A stretch of DNA of 64,000 bases. It comes from an uncultured Lachnospiraceae bacterium (GTDB lineage Bacteria; Bacillota; Clostridia; Lachnospirales; Lachnospiraceae). This document shows positions 1 through 9,005 of the stretch, piece by piece. Position 1 is the stretch's first letter. Each line of letters starts with the position of its first letter. The notes under the pieces were generated by a model. It made no database searches. It saw only the letters and a program-made list of their open reading frames with translations, and was not told the DNA's origin. The DNA is taken from positions 5,789 to 69,788 of the forward strand of contig CAJTKA010000020.1 of assembly GCA_910576815.1 (NCBI GenBank), given 5' to 3'. The position numbers were made by a program, and so were the translations under genes.

Positions 1-2
1 AC

Positions 3-164
3 CAGATCGATCGTATGCAGGATGAACTGGTGAAAAACAACCGTGACGAGAAAAAGGATGGAGAAGAAGATGGGATGCAGTCTGTCGGTGAAGCCGTAGG
101 TGTGGTCAGCGCAGAGGAAATGCACGAGATCGAGGAAAAACGGGAGAAAAAATTTATCGGGTAA
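3..164 (+). CDS. C-terminal end of an unidentified protein (5' truncated)
   Basis: An open frame enters from the left edge and ends at TAA 162-164, giving 53 residues of the C-terminus. The visible part is very hydrophilic, rich in Glu, Lys and Asp, and ends in EKKFIG. There is no membrane segment and no motif I recognise. The charged tail suggests a cytoplasmic protein or a flexible extension. The family cannot be named because the gene begins outside the window. Confidence 0.55.
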   Translation, partial: QIDRMQDELVKNNRDEKKDGEEDGMQSVGEAVGVVSAEEMHEIEEKREKKFIG

Positions 165-288
165 TTGGCTTGTCGTAAGCGGAACCGTTACTGTGTGCTG
201 ATGGGAACGATTTGACGAAATGGGAGGGATGCAGTACACTGGAACAGGGGAATATTGCGCTTACGGAAAAGGAGATGCAGGCAGACCG

Positions 289-1131
289 ATGCAGAAAAAA
301 ATAGTAGTGATCAATGACATTGCGGGATACGGAAGATGCGCCATGACGGTGCTTCTTCCGATTATTTCTTATCTGGGGGTGCAGGCGTGTCCGCTGCCTA
401 CCTCTATTTTTTCAAGCAATACGGCGTTTCCGGATTTCTTTCTGGACGACTATACAGATCGGATGGAGGCATATCTTGCAAGCTGGGAGAAGATCGGACT
501 GAAACATGCTTTTGACGGCATCGCCACAGGATATCTGGGCTCTGTCAGGCAGATTGAGATCGTGAAACGCTTTATCAGGGAGTTTTCCGGGGAGAATACC
601 CTTGTGGTCGTAGATCCTGTCATGGGGGATCATGGTAGATTATACTCTGCCTATACGGTAGAGTTATGTACGGAACTTAGAAAATTAGTGGCGCTGGCGG
701 ATATTGTGACGCCTAATCTGACGGAAGCCTGTCGTCTTGCGGATGTGCCCTACAGGGAGAAGGGATGGAAACACAAGGAGCTATTCGCCATGGCGCAGCG
801 CCTTGCAGCAATGGGACCCTCTCGCGTTGTGATCACAGGAATCCCGCAGGGAGAGTATCTTGCGAATTATGTGTTCGTGAAAGTTGATCAGAAAGAGCCT
901 GCGACGCGTCTGATCCGCGTCCACAGGGCGGGAGAAGAACGGTGCAGTACGGGGGATGTGTTTACTGCTGTGATTGCGGCGGATGCCGTAAACGGCGTTC
1001 CCTTTGACCGATCCGTCAGAAAGGCGGCCGGTTTCGTGAAACGCTGCGTAGAGGAAGCACTGGCGCTTGAGACACCGCCTGCGGAAGGGGTGCCGTTTGA
1101 GCAGGTGCTGTGGCGGTTGAAGCGAGGGTAG
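289..1131 (+). CDS. Pyridoxamine/pyridoxal kinase family protein (PfkB/ribokinase fold)
   Basis: Predicted to phosphorylate B6 vitamers (pyridoxal, pyridoxine or pyridoxamine) with ATP for PLP salvage in the cytosol. At 280 residues it matches the PdxY/PdxK size. Visible family motifs are an N-terminal IND-IAGYGRCAMT segment, DPVMGD at about 109-114, TPNLTE at 141-146 and the STGD anion-hole/catalytic motif at 220-223. The frame stays open upstream to 220, but residues encoded before 289 do not fit the family, and GGAG at 271-274 precedes the ATG at 289. It could instead prefer a related pyrimidine substrate (ThiD-like). It appears to be a single gene, followed by a convergent MerR regulator. 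Confidence 0.85.
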   Translation: MQKKIVVINDIAGYGRCAMTVLLPIISYLGVQACPLPTSIFSSNTAFPDFFLDDYTDRMEAYLASWEKIGLKHAFDGIATGYLGSVRQIEIVKRFIREFSGENTLVVVDPVMGDHGRLYSAYTVELCTELRKLVALADIVTPNLTEACRLADVPYREKGWKHKELFAMAQRLAAMGPSRVVITGIPQGEYLANYVFVKVDQKEPATRLIRVHRAGEERCSTGDVFTAVIAADAVNGVPFDRSVRKAAGFVKRCVEEALALETPPAEGVPFEQVLWRLKRG

Positions 1132-1279
1132 CTGCGCGGGCTTCGGGATTATGTTGTTTCGCAGTGCGGCGCTCGAAAAGCCTGCGGCTTTCCTCGCTCG
1201 CGGGCTTCGCCCTATACATCCGCAATCTGGAAAAATTGTCAGCAAGCTGCCATTTTTCCATCTTACGTCTGTGCACTGC

Positions 1280-2110
1280 TCAACTGGACAACGGATATTC
1301 CAGTTCGAACGGGTATCCATTCTTCTTATTTTCTTCGGAGAGGGTGTCTGTCTCGATGACACAGAAATCATCGCTCTTGATGACTTCTTTCATCTCCTCG
1401 CGGATGGTTTCAAAGTCTGACACATGGGTAGAGATTCTGCGGCAGGCAAAGCTTCCCTCGTTGATGGTGCGTATGTTTTGTGCGGCATCCTCCGAGGCAG
1501 GAGTATCGTCGGTGATGGTGAGGAACATATGGCGCTGGTATTGTCCGTTGCGGTACTCGTGCAGCACACCGGAGGGGTAAGCTACCACGGTGCCCATTTG
1601 CTGGGCCGTGACAAAGAGCTTTAAGATGTACTGACCGTAATATTTCGGGACATCCATTTCCTCCAAGGGCACAGTGAGCATTCGTCTGGTCACGATCTCA
1701 TTGTGATAGAAGCCGTCTGGCAGCAGGATGCCGCTCTTGCTCTCGGGAATCTTTGCCAGTCCCGTCACGGAGCTGGCCATATTCTGCAGCGTCTCTTGCA
1801 GGGTAGCCAGACAGTTATGGATATCCATGATCTTCTGTTCCGCCAGAATCTTGCCGTCATAGAGGAGTTTTTGCAGATTGATGGAAGAATTTTCCACATA
1901 ATTGTTCAGGTCCTTTAAGGGGATGCCCAGTTTGATACAGACGGTGATCGCGTCCAAAAGGTAGAGCTGCTCCTTGGTATAGTAGCGGTAGTTTGTTTCC
2001 GTATTGACAAAAGCAGGCTTTAAAATCCCAATCTGGTCGTAGTAACGCAGGGATTTAATGCTCACGTTTTTTAATTTGGATACTTTTCCGATGGATAAAT
2101 ACTGACTCAT
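1280..2110 (-). CDS. MerR-family transcriptional regulator with GyrI-like effector domain
   Basis: A 276-residue regulator. Residues 1-70 form the MerR winged helix (LSIGKVSKLKNVSIKSLRYYD, then YRYYTKEQL). A helical dimerisation region at about 80-125 follows, then a C-terminal half resembling the GyrI/BmrR-type ligand-binding fold. BmrR-like proteins activate multidrug transport genes by remodelling promoters with a long spacer. No efflux gene is adjacent, so its target is unknown. It runs convergent with the kinase gene and divergent from the decayed lipoprotein gene. The ATG at 2110 begins the conserved HTH directly. Confidence 0.88.
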   Translation of the reverse strand: MSQYLSIGKVSKLKNVSIKSLRYYDQIGILKPAFVNTETNYRYYTKEQLYLLDAITVCIKLGIPLKDLNNYVENSSINLQKLLYDGKILAEQKIMDIHNCLATLQETLQNMASSVTGLAKIPESKSGILLPDGFYHNEIVTRRMLTVPLEEMDVPKYYGQYILKLFVTAQQMGTVVAYPSGVLHEYRNGQYQRHMFLTITDDTPASEDAAQNIRTINEGSFACRRISTHVSDFETIREEMKEVIKSDDFCVIETDTLSEENKKNGYPFELEYPLSS

Positions 2111-2256
2111 GGTTCATGCTCCTATAATGGAATAGATTATCTTGAATTTCTCAAATATTCAATTTGTAATCTTCAAAACTATAACCCGCTGGTAGAGTTC
2201 GGTAAGTCATATTTTGTCACAAATGTTAGGAGAAAACAAGCCCTTTTGGGAAACTA

Positions 2257-3220
2257 GTGGTCAGGAAAATTTATCCTACAATATCATGTATGAAAAGGGG
2301 AGAAAGGCGGACGCTGCTGCAGTCAGTGATCATGCTCGTCTTGTGTCTGTCGGGCTGTGGAAAAACAGATGTGGACGACAATACGCAGGATGAAAAGGGT
2401 ACGGACGGCATGCTTACGGAGGCTTTGGACGCTGGGCAGGCGATGAAAAAGAAAGATCAGGTTCTTGCCGTGCCCTGCGAAATCCGACTTCCAGTCATGT
2501 AGGGAGATGGAAAATACATTTCGCAGATAAAGGATCTTGAGAGTATGGCGGATATAATGGAGGAGCTGCGAAGGGACAATCCGGGAAAAGACCTGCTCAA
2601 TATCTGCTCTGAGAAGGGGATTATGCGCTATTTTGCAATGACCTGTGTACCCGCCTGGACCACGGAAGGCGGAGAACTTGACAGGGATGCGGTCGCGCAG
2701 TTCTTACGGCAGACAAAGAGAATCTATGACGCGCAGATGGATGGGCTGCCTGAGAGTGTGGTGGAAGAATATAACAGAAGAGGTGAAATTTTTCTGTCGT
2801 ATCAGGGTGTTGCCAAGGAAGATTCAGAGATCTTTAGAACAGATGACAATGTCATTATGTATGTGGGAGGATTGAGGCAGCTGGCATATTTCGCTTTGCC
2901 GAGCACCGGTTTATATGATACAATGGTTTCGGTGAAGCAAGCGGAGGGTTTTGAGACAAGCGTATGGACCGTAATGAATGGCCAAAGCAGTGATGTTTTT
3001 TGGGCGAAAACGCTGCTCGGGATCACGGCCACAACGCAAAATCATGAATCGGCGGAAACGTTTAAAGCGAATCGAGGCGGCAGACACACCATATATTGAG
3101 GACACTGTGCTGGAAAATGTCGTATATGAGGGCGGGATCCCGTATATGCGGGGAGAGATGAGCCTGGAAGATGCGGTGACTGCAATCGAGAAGAAAATTT
3201 GGATCTATATGGCGGAATAG
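2257..3220 (+). pseudogene. Decayed extracellular solute-binding lipoprotein
   Basis: Remnant of an ABC-transporter substrate-binding lipoprotein. A signal peptide with lipobox (LCLSGC) opens the frame. An in-frame TAG at 2500-2502 interrupts it, and the same frame resumes with GDGKYISQIKDL and runs to about 3060. A single-base frameshift near TTTAAAG (about 3059-3064) then moves the homologous sequence to the next frame, which continues KRIEAADTPYIEDTV and ends RGEMSLEDAVTAIEKK, a typical C-terminus of family 1 solute-binding proteins. The total of about 320 codons is shorter than the usual 420-550, so internal deletion is also likely. No permease genes are nearby. The start (2257 GTG or 2290 ATG) is uncertain. 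Confidence 0.72.
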
Positions 3221-3316
3221 CGCAGGCTGATTCCGTTTGCGGATGCGTCGGATGCCCGTTGACTGCGGCGTCAGATGTTCGGCAGATAGATAGGAAAAAT
3301 GACAGGAGGGTAAGCA

Positions 3317-4108
3317 ATGGCAAACATTACGGTGAGGTATTTTTCGAATTGTCTGGTAAGACCTACTACTTTTGAACTGTTTCTTCCCAACGATCCGCGC
3401 GCGGATGTGCCGCCGGATGCGGAGCGCGACGCTTATGCAAAGCGTCCGATGAGAACGCTGTTTCTTTTGCACGGCTATACGGGCTGTGCGGGGAATTACG
3501 TGCCGGAATATCTTGCGGACCACTATCAGGTGGCGGTGGTGTCTCCGAGCGGTGAGAACGGTTTCTGGCTGGACGGTATTTCAACGGGGCATCGATTTGG
3601 TACGCTGCTTGGCGAGGAGATCCCCGATTATTTGAACAAGACCTTCGGTCTGGCGAAAAGTGCAGAAGATACCGCGATCCTCGGGCTGTCGATGGGCGGT
3701 TTCGGCGCATTGCATACGGGACTTGCCTATCCGGATCGTTTTGGCAAGATCGGTGCCATGTCCTCGGCGCTCATCGTGCATGAGGTGGCAGAGATGAAGC
3801 CGGGGCAGGGGAATGGCGTCGCTAACTATGAGTATTATCGGGAATGCTTTGGCGATCCGGAAAAGGTTTTGGAGAGCGATAACAATCCAGAGACGCTGGT
3901 TGATAAGCTCCTTACGCAGAACAAAAAACTGCCCGAGATCTATATGGCCTGCGGCACCGAAGATTTCCTTCTGGAACGGAATCGGGAATTTCACCGCTTC
4001 TTAGAAGACAGAAAGGTTTCACACGAGTACTTCGAGAGCAAGGGCAGCCATGATATGGTATTCTGGAACGAGTACACCGAGAAGATCGTGAAGTGGATGT
4101 TCGCCTGA
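3317..4108 (+). CDS. Alpha/beta hydrolase, EstA/tributyrin-esterase (FrmB-like) family
   Basis: A 263-residue cytosolic serine esterase. The nucleophile elbow GLSMGG places Ser at 125. The likely acid is Asp216 in GTEDFLL and the base His245 in GSHDMVF, giving a complete triad. HGYTGC at 52-57 supplies the oxyanion loop. Relatives hydrolyse short-chain acyl esters or S-formylglutathione; the substrate here is not evident. GGAGG at 3305-3309 precedes the ATG. It stands alone, downstream of the decayed lipoprotein gene and followed by a strong hairpin terminator. Confidence 0.87.
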   Translation: MANITVRYFSNCLVRPTTFELFLPNDPRADVPPDAERDAYAKRPMRTLFLLHGYTGCAGNYVPEYLADHYQVAVVSPSGENGFWLDGISTGHRFGTLLGEEIPDYLNKTFGLAKSAEDTAILGLSMGGFGALHTGLAYPDRFGKIGAMSSALIVHEVAEMKPGQGNGVANYEYYRECFGDPEKVLESDNNPETLVDKLLTQNKKLPEIYMACGTEDFLLERNREFHRFLEDRKVSHEYFESKGSHDMVFWNEYTEKIVKWMFA

Positions 4109-4133
4109 CGGGCACAACCCTATAAAACACAAT

Positions 4134-4160
4134 AAATCCCCCCAAGCGGGGGGATTTTTA
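4134..4160. terminator. Intrinsic terminator between convergent esterase and cellobiose phosphorylase genes
   Basis: A 10-bp perfect stem (AAATCCCCCC at 4134-4143 with GGGGGGATTT at 4148-4157), loop AAGC, then a T tract. It follows the esterase stop by about 25 nt. The A-rich left flank could also serve the opposite strand. Confidence 0.85.
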
Positions 4161-4270
4161 TTGGGCGTCAAATGATATTGGCTTATTTTCTTTTCTTCCA
4201 AAAGTTGCAAAAGCGGCGTATAGTCTATCATGTTTCACTCGAGTCCGCAAAGCGGAACTTGAAAGTTACT

Positions 4271-6706
4271 TTATCCTAGTGTCACTATCACATCATAACT
4301 CGTCTTCCCCTTCTCATAGGGAACCACGCACCCGTCGACAGCCTTCCCATCCACAGTGATAGATTTCACGCCCTTTTCCACGTTATCTGGATTTACGACC
4401 TTAATGTTATAGGTGCCCTCCCTGAATTTACGGGTCAGGGTAAAGTCGCCGAAGTCCTTCGGTACACAGGGATCGATGCTTAAGCCCTTATGGGTCGGAT
4501 AGACGCCCAGGATGTGCTGGGAGACGTTTACGAAGGTCCAGGCCGCGGTGCCGGTCAGCCAGCTGTTCTTTGCTTCGCCGTGGAATTTCGCGTCCGCGCC
4601 TGCCACCATCTGGGAGTACACATAAGGCTCCGTGCGGTGGATCTCGCTGAACTCCTCCACGTAAGCGGGACAGGTCTTCTGATAGATCTCAAAGGCTCTG
4701 TCGCCGCGGCCGATGACGGTCTCCGCGATGGAGACCCAAGGGTTATTATGGCAGAAGATTCCCGCATTTTCTTTGTACCCGGGCGGGTAGGAGGAGATCT
4801 CGCCAAGCTCTAAGTGGTATTTGGTGTAAGCAGGCTGTAAGATCATCACGCCGTACTTGGTATCCAGTTTTTCTTTCACAGAATCGAGCGCTTTCTCGGC
4901 AAGGCCTTCCTTTACGCCGATGCCGGCAAGCGGGCAGAAGCCATTGGACTCGATGTAGATCTGGCCCTCCTCGCACTCTTTGGAGCCGATCTTTTTGCCG
5001 TAAGCGTCGTAAGCGCGCACGAACCAGTCGCCGTCCCAGCCATCCTTCAACACCGCATCGTACATTTTCTGCACTTCGGCGCGGGCGCGGTCAGCCTCCG
5101 CCTGATCGTTCATCAGCTCGCACAGCTGAGCGTATTCCTCGCCGTACTTGACAAACATACCCGCAATGAAGACGGATTCCGCCACAGGTCCTTCGGAGGG
5201 ACCAAAGGTCTGGAAGGATTCGCCCGGATGCTCGGAGAAGCAGTTTAAGTTCAGGCAGTCGTTCCAGTCGGCACGGCCGATCAGCGGCAGATCATGAGGT
5301 CCCTTGTGGTTCACGATATAGTCAAAGGAACGTTTCAGATGTTCCATCAACGGCTTTGCGACACTCATGTCATTATCAAAGGGCACCTGTTCCGTGAGAA
5401 TGGAGGTGTCGCCGCTCTCGCGCACATAGGCGGAAGTGCCGGCGATCAGCCACAGCGGATCGTCGTTGAAGCCGCTGCCGATGTCGGAGTTGCCCTTTTT
5501 GGTGAGAGGCTGGTACTGGTGGTAAGCGCTGCCGTCCTCAAACTGGGTGGAGGCGATATCGATGATACGCTGTCTTGCCCGGTCGGGGATCAGGTGCACG
5601 AAGCCCAACAGATCCTGGCAGGAATCGCGGAAGCCCATGCCGCGGCCGATGCCGGACTCATAGTAGGAAGCGGAGCGGGACATATTGAAGGTCACCATAC
5701 ACTGGTACTGGTTCCAGATATTGACCATGCGGTCTACTTTATCATTTGAGGATTTCACCGTATACTTGGAAAGAAGCTCATTCCAGTAAGCCTGCAGGGC
5801 CGCAAAGGCCTTATCTACATCTGTGTCGGTCTGATACCTGGCAAGCATTTCCTCGGCGGGTTTCTTATTGATGATGCCGGGCGCTTCCCACTTCTGATCC
5901 TCGGGATTCTCAAGGTAACCGAGGACGAAGACAAAGGTCTTGCTCTCGCCGGGAGCGAGGGTCACGTTGATCTGGTGGGAGGCGATGGGTGACCAGCCGC
6001 TTGCCATGGAGTTCGTGGCCTGTCCGTTTTCAATGACCTCAGGATTCGCCGCACCACGATATGCGCCAAGGAAGGCGTCTCTGCTGGTATCGAAGCCGTC
6101 CACGGGCGTATTGACGGAATAGACCGCATAGTGGTTTCTGCGCTCTCTGTACTCTGTTTTATGATAGATTGCGGAGCCGATCACTTCCACTTCACCCGTG
6201 CTTAAGTTGCGCTGAAAATTTCGGGAATCATCGTCTGCATTCCAAAGGCACCACTCCACATAGGAGAAAAGGGAAATGTTTTTCGCGCTGCCGCCCTTGT
6301 TGGTCAGCTTCACCTGACTGATCTCGCAGTTGTCATCCATGGGGATGAAGGTGAGGACGGAGGCCTCCAGGTCGTTCTTTGCGCCTGTAAAGCGGCTGTA
6401 GCCGATGCCGTGACGGCATTCATAGCTGTCAAGCTCCGTTTGAGTGGGCTTCCAGCCGGGGTTCCAGACGGTATTGCCATCCTTTATGTAGAAATATTTA
6501 CCATTAATATCGTTTGGCACGTCGTTGTAGCGATAGCGGGTCATGCGCAGGAGCTTCGCATCCTTATAGAAGGTGTAGCCGCCGCAGGTGTTGGAGATCA
6601 GTGAAAAGAACTCGTTGCACCCCAGATAGTTGATCCAGGGCAGGGGGGTTTTGGGGGTGGTGATGACATACTCGCGGTTTGCGTCGTCAAAATAACCAAA
6701 TTTCAT
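4271..6706 (-). CDS. cbp: Cellobiose phosphorylase (GH94)
   Basis: Reversible phosphorolysis of cellobiose to glucose 1-phosphate and glucose, a cytosolic step of energy-saving cellulose/cellodextrin use. The protein is 811 residues, the size I recall for the C. thermocellum enzyme, and resembles it throughout (start MKFGYFDDANREYVI; FNMSRSASYYESGIGRGMGFRDS; LPLIGRADWNDCLNLNCF). DWND at 480-483 contains the general-acid Asp region of GH94. The frame stays open upstream to 7015, but AGGAG at 6716-6720 sits 9 nt before the ATG at 6706, which fixes the start. The divergent LacI gene is the likely regulator. Related phosphorylases (cellodextrin, laminaribiose) are less likely given the end-to-end similarity. 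Confidence 0.95.
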   Translation of the reverse strand: MKFGYFDDANREYVITTPKTPLPWINYLGCNEFFSLISNTCGGYTFYKDAKLLRMTRYRYNDVPNDINGKYFYIKDGNTVWNPGWKPTQTELDSYECRHGIGYSRFTGAKNDLEASVLTFIPMDDNCEISQVKLTNKGGSAKNISLFSYVEWCLWNADDDSRNFQRNLSTGEVEVIGSAIYHKTEYRERRNHYAVYSVNTPVDGFDTSRDAFLGAYRGAANPEVIENGQATNSMASGWSPIASHQINVTLAPGESKTFVFVLGYLENPEDQKWEAPGIINKKPAEEMLARYQTDTDVDKAFAALQAYWNELLSKYTVKSSNDKVDRMVNIWNQYQCMVTFNMSRSASYYESGIGRGMGFRDSCQDLLGFVHLIPDRARQRIIDIASTQFEDGSAYHQYQPLTKKGNSDIGSGFNDDPLWLIAGTSAYVRESGDTSILTEQVPFDNDMSVAKPLMEHLKRSFDYIVNHKGPHDLPLIGRADWNDCLNLNCFSEHPGESFQTFGPSEGPVAESVFIAGMFVKYGEEYAQLCELMNDQAEADRARAEVQKMYDAVLKDGWDGDWFVRAYDAYGKKIGSKECEEGQIYIESNGFCPLAGIGVKEGLAEKALDSVKEKLDTKYGVMILQPAYTKYHLELGEISSYPPGYKENAGIFCHNNPWVSIAETVIGRGDRAFEIYQKTCPAYVEEFSEIHRTEPYVYSQMVAGADAKFHGEAKNSWLTGTAAWTFVNVSQHILGVYPTHKGLSIDPCVPKDFGDFTLTRKFREGTYNIKVVNPDNVEKGVKSITVDGKAVDGCVVPYEKGKTSYDVIVTLG

Positions 6707-6769
6707 AGCGCCATTCTCCTTTTGATTTGTTGTCCGATTTCTGTGTTTCCGCTGATGTTGGAAGAAAAG

Positions 6770-6838
6770 TAAACGTTTAAGTAAAACAATCTTCCAATCG
6801 CATATATAGATTATACAGAAGAATCCGAAAAAAAGCAA
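6770..6838 (-). promoter_or_regulatory. cbp promoter with downstream LacI-type operator
   Basis: On the minus strand, TTGCTT (6833-6838), a 17-nt spacer and TATAAT (6810-6815) form a near-consensus sigma-A promoter. The palindrome TAAACGTTTA (6770-6779) has the central CG typical of LacI-family operators. It lies about 25 nt inside the predicted transcript, a place where a bound repressor would block elongation. Confidence 0.7.
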
Positions 6839-6893
6839 TCCATATAATATTTTCCTTGAAAACCTTGAATCTACGTGAAATATGCAAAATTCA

Positions 6894-6941
6894 TTGCATT
6901 GCAGACGAATGTATTGTACAATGGGAATACGAAAACGATTA
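6894..6941 (+). promoter_or_regulatory. Promoter and putative autoregulatory operator of the cbp-linked LacI gene
   Basis: TTGCAT (6894-6899), a 17-nt spacer and TACAAT (6917-6922) point toward the regulator at 7006. GAAAACGATTA (6931-6941), with the central CG of LacI-family sites, lies just after the predicted start of transcription, so negative autoregulation is plausible. Confidence 0.6.
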
Positions 6942-7005
6942 AGATAAAATCGGCAGATCTGGCGGGGATATTTGTGGCCGTGAGGAGTATGACGAGGGGT
7001 ATGAG

Positions 7006-8028
7006 ATGATATCAATGAAAGATATTGCGGGGGCCTGCGGCGTGTCCGTGGCCACTGTCAGTAAAGCGCTCAACGATCAGAGCGATGTCGGAAAGGAAAC
7101 AAAGCAGCGCATCCGCCAGACGGCGGCGGAGATGGGCTACTTTCCCAATACGGCGGCCAAAATGCTGAAGACGAATCGTAGTTATAATATCGGCGTTTTG
7201 TTTAACCATGAGGATTACAGCGGTCTGACCCACGACTATTATGCGTTTGTGCTGGAGAGTCTCAAAAATACGGTGGAGATGAAGGGATATGACCTTACCT
7301 TTGTCAATACCAGAAAGCGTCGTGCAGGAACTTCGAGTTATCTGGAGCACTGCAGATCCCGGGGGTTTGACGGTATTGCCATTGTCTGTACGGATTTTTA
7401 TTCGCCGGATATTTTACAGTTGGTGAGAGGCGGCCTTCCTATCATCACGCTGGATCATCTGTTTAACAATGTCAGTGCCGTGATGTCGAACAATGTACAG
7501 GGGATGCAGGATCTGCTTACCTATATCTATAAGAAAGGACATCGCAGGGTAGCCTATATTCATGGAGCGGATTCTGCCGTTACCCAAAGCAGGCTTGCTT
7601 CTTTTTATCGGACGGCGGCGCAGCTTGGGCTGACTATACCGGATGAATACATCAGTATGTCGCCTTATCGCGATACCCAGGGCGCATATGTGGAAACGGT
7701 GAGACTGCTTGATTTGAAGGAGCCGCCGACCTGTATTCTTTATCCCGATGATTTTTCTGCTTTTGGCGGTTATAATGCGATTCAGGAGCGGGGGCTGCGG
7801 ATTCCCGATGACATTTCCATTGCGGGGTATGACGGCATCCGTATCGCAAGACACATCGAGCCAACGCTGACGACATTGCGGCAGGATACGGAGGAGCTGG
7901 GACGGCAGGTGGGAGAAAAGCTGCTTAGTCTGATTGAGCATCCCAAGACCACACTGGTGGAGACCATCGTTGTGGAGGGGCACGTGTTTGAGGGCAATTC
8001 CGTATTGGATCTTAGAGGGAAAAAATAA
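7006..8028 (+). CDS. LacI-family transcriptional regulator (probable cellobiose/cbp regulator)
   Basis: 340 residues. The N-terminal LacI helix-turn-helix (MKDIAGACGVSVATVSKALN, about 4-23) and hinge lead into a periplasmic-binding-protein-like sensor core (ISIAGYDGIRIARHIEPTLTT near 265-287). It is divergent from cellobiose phosphorylase with about 300 nt between them, holding two LacI-like operators, so repression of cbp relieved by a cello-sugar is the simplest model. The ATG at 7006 has GAGGGG 6 nt upstream; the ATG at 7015 is an alternative. Its stop overlaps the next start (TAATG), indicating coupled translation. Confidence 0.9.
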   Translation: MISMKDIAGACGVSVATVSKALNDQSDVGKETKQRIRQTAAEMGYFPNTAAKMLKTNRSYNIGVLFNHEDYSGLTHDYYAFVLESLKNTVEMKGYDLTFVNTRKRRAGTSSYLEHCRSRGFDGIAIVCTDFYSPDILQLVRGGLPIITLDHLFNNVSAVMSNNVQGMQDLLTYIYKKGHRRVAYIHGADSAVTQSRLASFYRTAAQLGLTIPDEYISMSPYRDTQGAYVETVRLLDLKEPPTCILYPDDFSAFGGYNAIQERGLRIPDDISIAGYDGIRIARHIEPTLTTLRQDTEELGRQVGEKLLSLIEHPKTTLVETIVVEGHVFEGNSVLDLRGKK

Positions 8029-8411
8029 TGATTTTATTTGACCAATCTAAATTAAAAGTGTACGATGGTCTTACGAGGCTGTGTGAATACGCAGGGAAAC
8101 CGGAGGAGTGGCAGCAGGATCTTTGGAAGGCTCTTTTGACAGACAAAGGATTGTATGATGCTTTTGTCTATTATTTAGAGCAGCATGCGCTGCCGGATGT
8201 ACCAAAGTGCGAAGGATATTCCCTGACAGATATCTATGTGTGGCAGATGGAGCAGGATAATCTGCGGCGCGACACGGGAAAGAACACGGCGCAGTGCAAT
8301 AAGGAAGATATGGTACTGCGGGCATTTATGACGATGGTCGGGATGCGGCGAGAACCGGAGGCGTTTTTGCGGAGGCTGCGTGATTGGAAGGGCATGGACC
8401 AAACGATGTGA
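8028..8411 (+). CDS. Hypothetical protein translationally coupled to the LacI regulator
   Basis: 127 residues, unrecognised. It is soluble and mostly helical in composition, with paired Trp/Tyr-rich segments (WQQDLWKALL, IYVWQMEQDN) and a basic C-terminal part (RREPEAFLRRLRDW). There is no signal peptide or membrane helix. Its ATG overlaps the TAA of the LacI gene by one base, so the two proteins are probably made together. This suggests a role in the same sugar response, but no function can be assigned. Confidence 0.75.
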   Translation: MILFDQSKLKVYDGLTRLCEYAGKPEEWQQDLWKALLTDKGLYDAFVYYLEQHALPDVPKCEGYSLTDIYVWQMEQDNLRRDTGKNTAQCNKEDMVLRAFMTMVGMRREPEAFLRRLRDWKGMDQTM

Positions 8412-8448
8412 CCGCATGGAGGACGGTAACAGACAGAGGAAAAGGGCA

Positions 8449-8531
8449 GTGTGAAAAATAGATTTTTCACACGCGAGATTTGTGTCTGCGTAAACTTGAC
8501 ACAAACTCGTTATGCGCAAAAAGCTTGCGCA
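8449..8531 (+). repeat. Triple-hairpin leader element, copy 1 (upstream of DUF1700 gene)
   Basis: Three consecutive hairpins occupy this leader. The first pairs GTGTGAAAAAT (8449-8459) with ATTTTTCACAC (8462-8472). The second pairs TTTGTGTC (8479-8486) with GACACAAA (8498-8505), extended by CGAG/CTCG around a bulged A. The third pairs TGCGCAA (8513-8519) with TTGCGCA (8525-8531). Architecture and sequence match copies at 15008 and 39684. Here the GTG-AAA-AAT frame runs through all three hairpins into the downstream protein. Confidence 0.75.
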
Positions 8532-8546
8532 GAAATGGGAAGAAAG

Positions 8547-8993
8547 ATGGATCGAACGGAATTTATGGACAGGCTGCAGCGTTCGCTGGCGGGCGGCGTA
8601 AACAGCTCTCAGGTGACAGAAAATGTGCGCTACTATCAGGATTATATTGATATGGAGATCAGGAAAGGCAGGAGCGAGGCAGAGGTGCTCTCCACGCTTG
8701 GCGATCCGAGACTGTTGGCAAAGAGTATCATTGAGGCCAATAAGCGTGCGGGTTATGTGGAGGGAACGAATCAGAACTTTGACGAGGAGACACAGACAGA
8801 TGCGGGCAGCGGGCAGGGCAGCAGATTTTCAGGCGCCATGCGCATCCCCGGCTGGCTTATTCTGCTGATCGTGGTCGTGATCATGCTTCTCATTATCGGT
8901 GTGGTTTTCTCCGTGATTTCGTTTCTGGCACCCATCATCATCCCGGTGTTGATCGTGATGCTGCTCTATCATTTTATACGAAGCAAATCATAA
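8547..8993 (+). CDS. DUF1700/HAAS-domain membrane protein
   Basis: 148 residues. The N-terminal half (MDRTEFMDRLQRSLAGG to LGDPRLLAKSIIEA) is the helical DUF1700/HAAS domain. A polar linker follows, then two hydrophobic stretches (about 97-117 and 122-142) that anchor the C-terminus in the membrane. Such proteins often accompany PadR regulators, but no padR gene is adjacent. The ATG at 8547 begins the conserved domain. A GTG at 8451 in the same frame would add 32 residues encoded by the hairpin leader, which look like a translated insertion rather than native protein. The SD before 8547 (GGGAAG) is weak. Confidence 0.8.
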   Translation: MDRTEFMDRLQRSLAGGVNSSQVTENVRYYQDYIDMEIRKGRSEAEVLSTLGDPRLLAKSIIEANKRAGYVEGTNQNFDEETQTDAGSGQGSRFSGAMRIPGWLILLIVVVIMLLIIGVVFSVISFLAPIIIPVLIVMLLYHFIRSKS

Positions 8994-9005
8994 ATAATAA
9001 AATAC

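Noticed and set aside
1110..1580. Open frame overlapping the kinase 3' end and antisense to the MerR gene
   Set aside because: No SD, no homology, contained in confirmed genes.
6707..7015. N-terminal extension of cellobiose phosphorylase to 7015
   Set aside because: It would cover both divergent promoters and operators; the SD and homology place the start at 6706.
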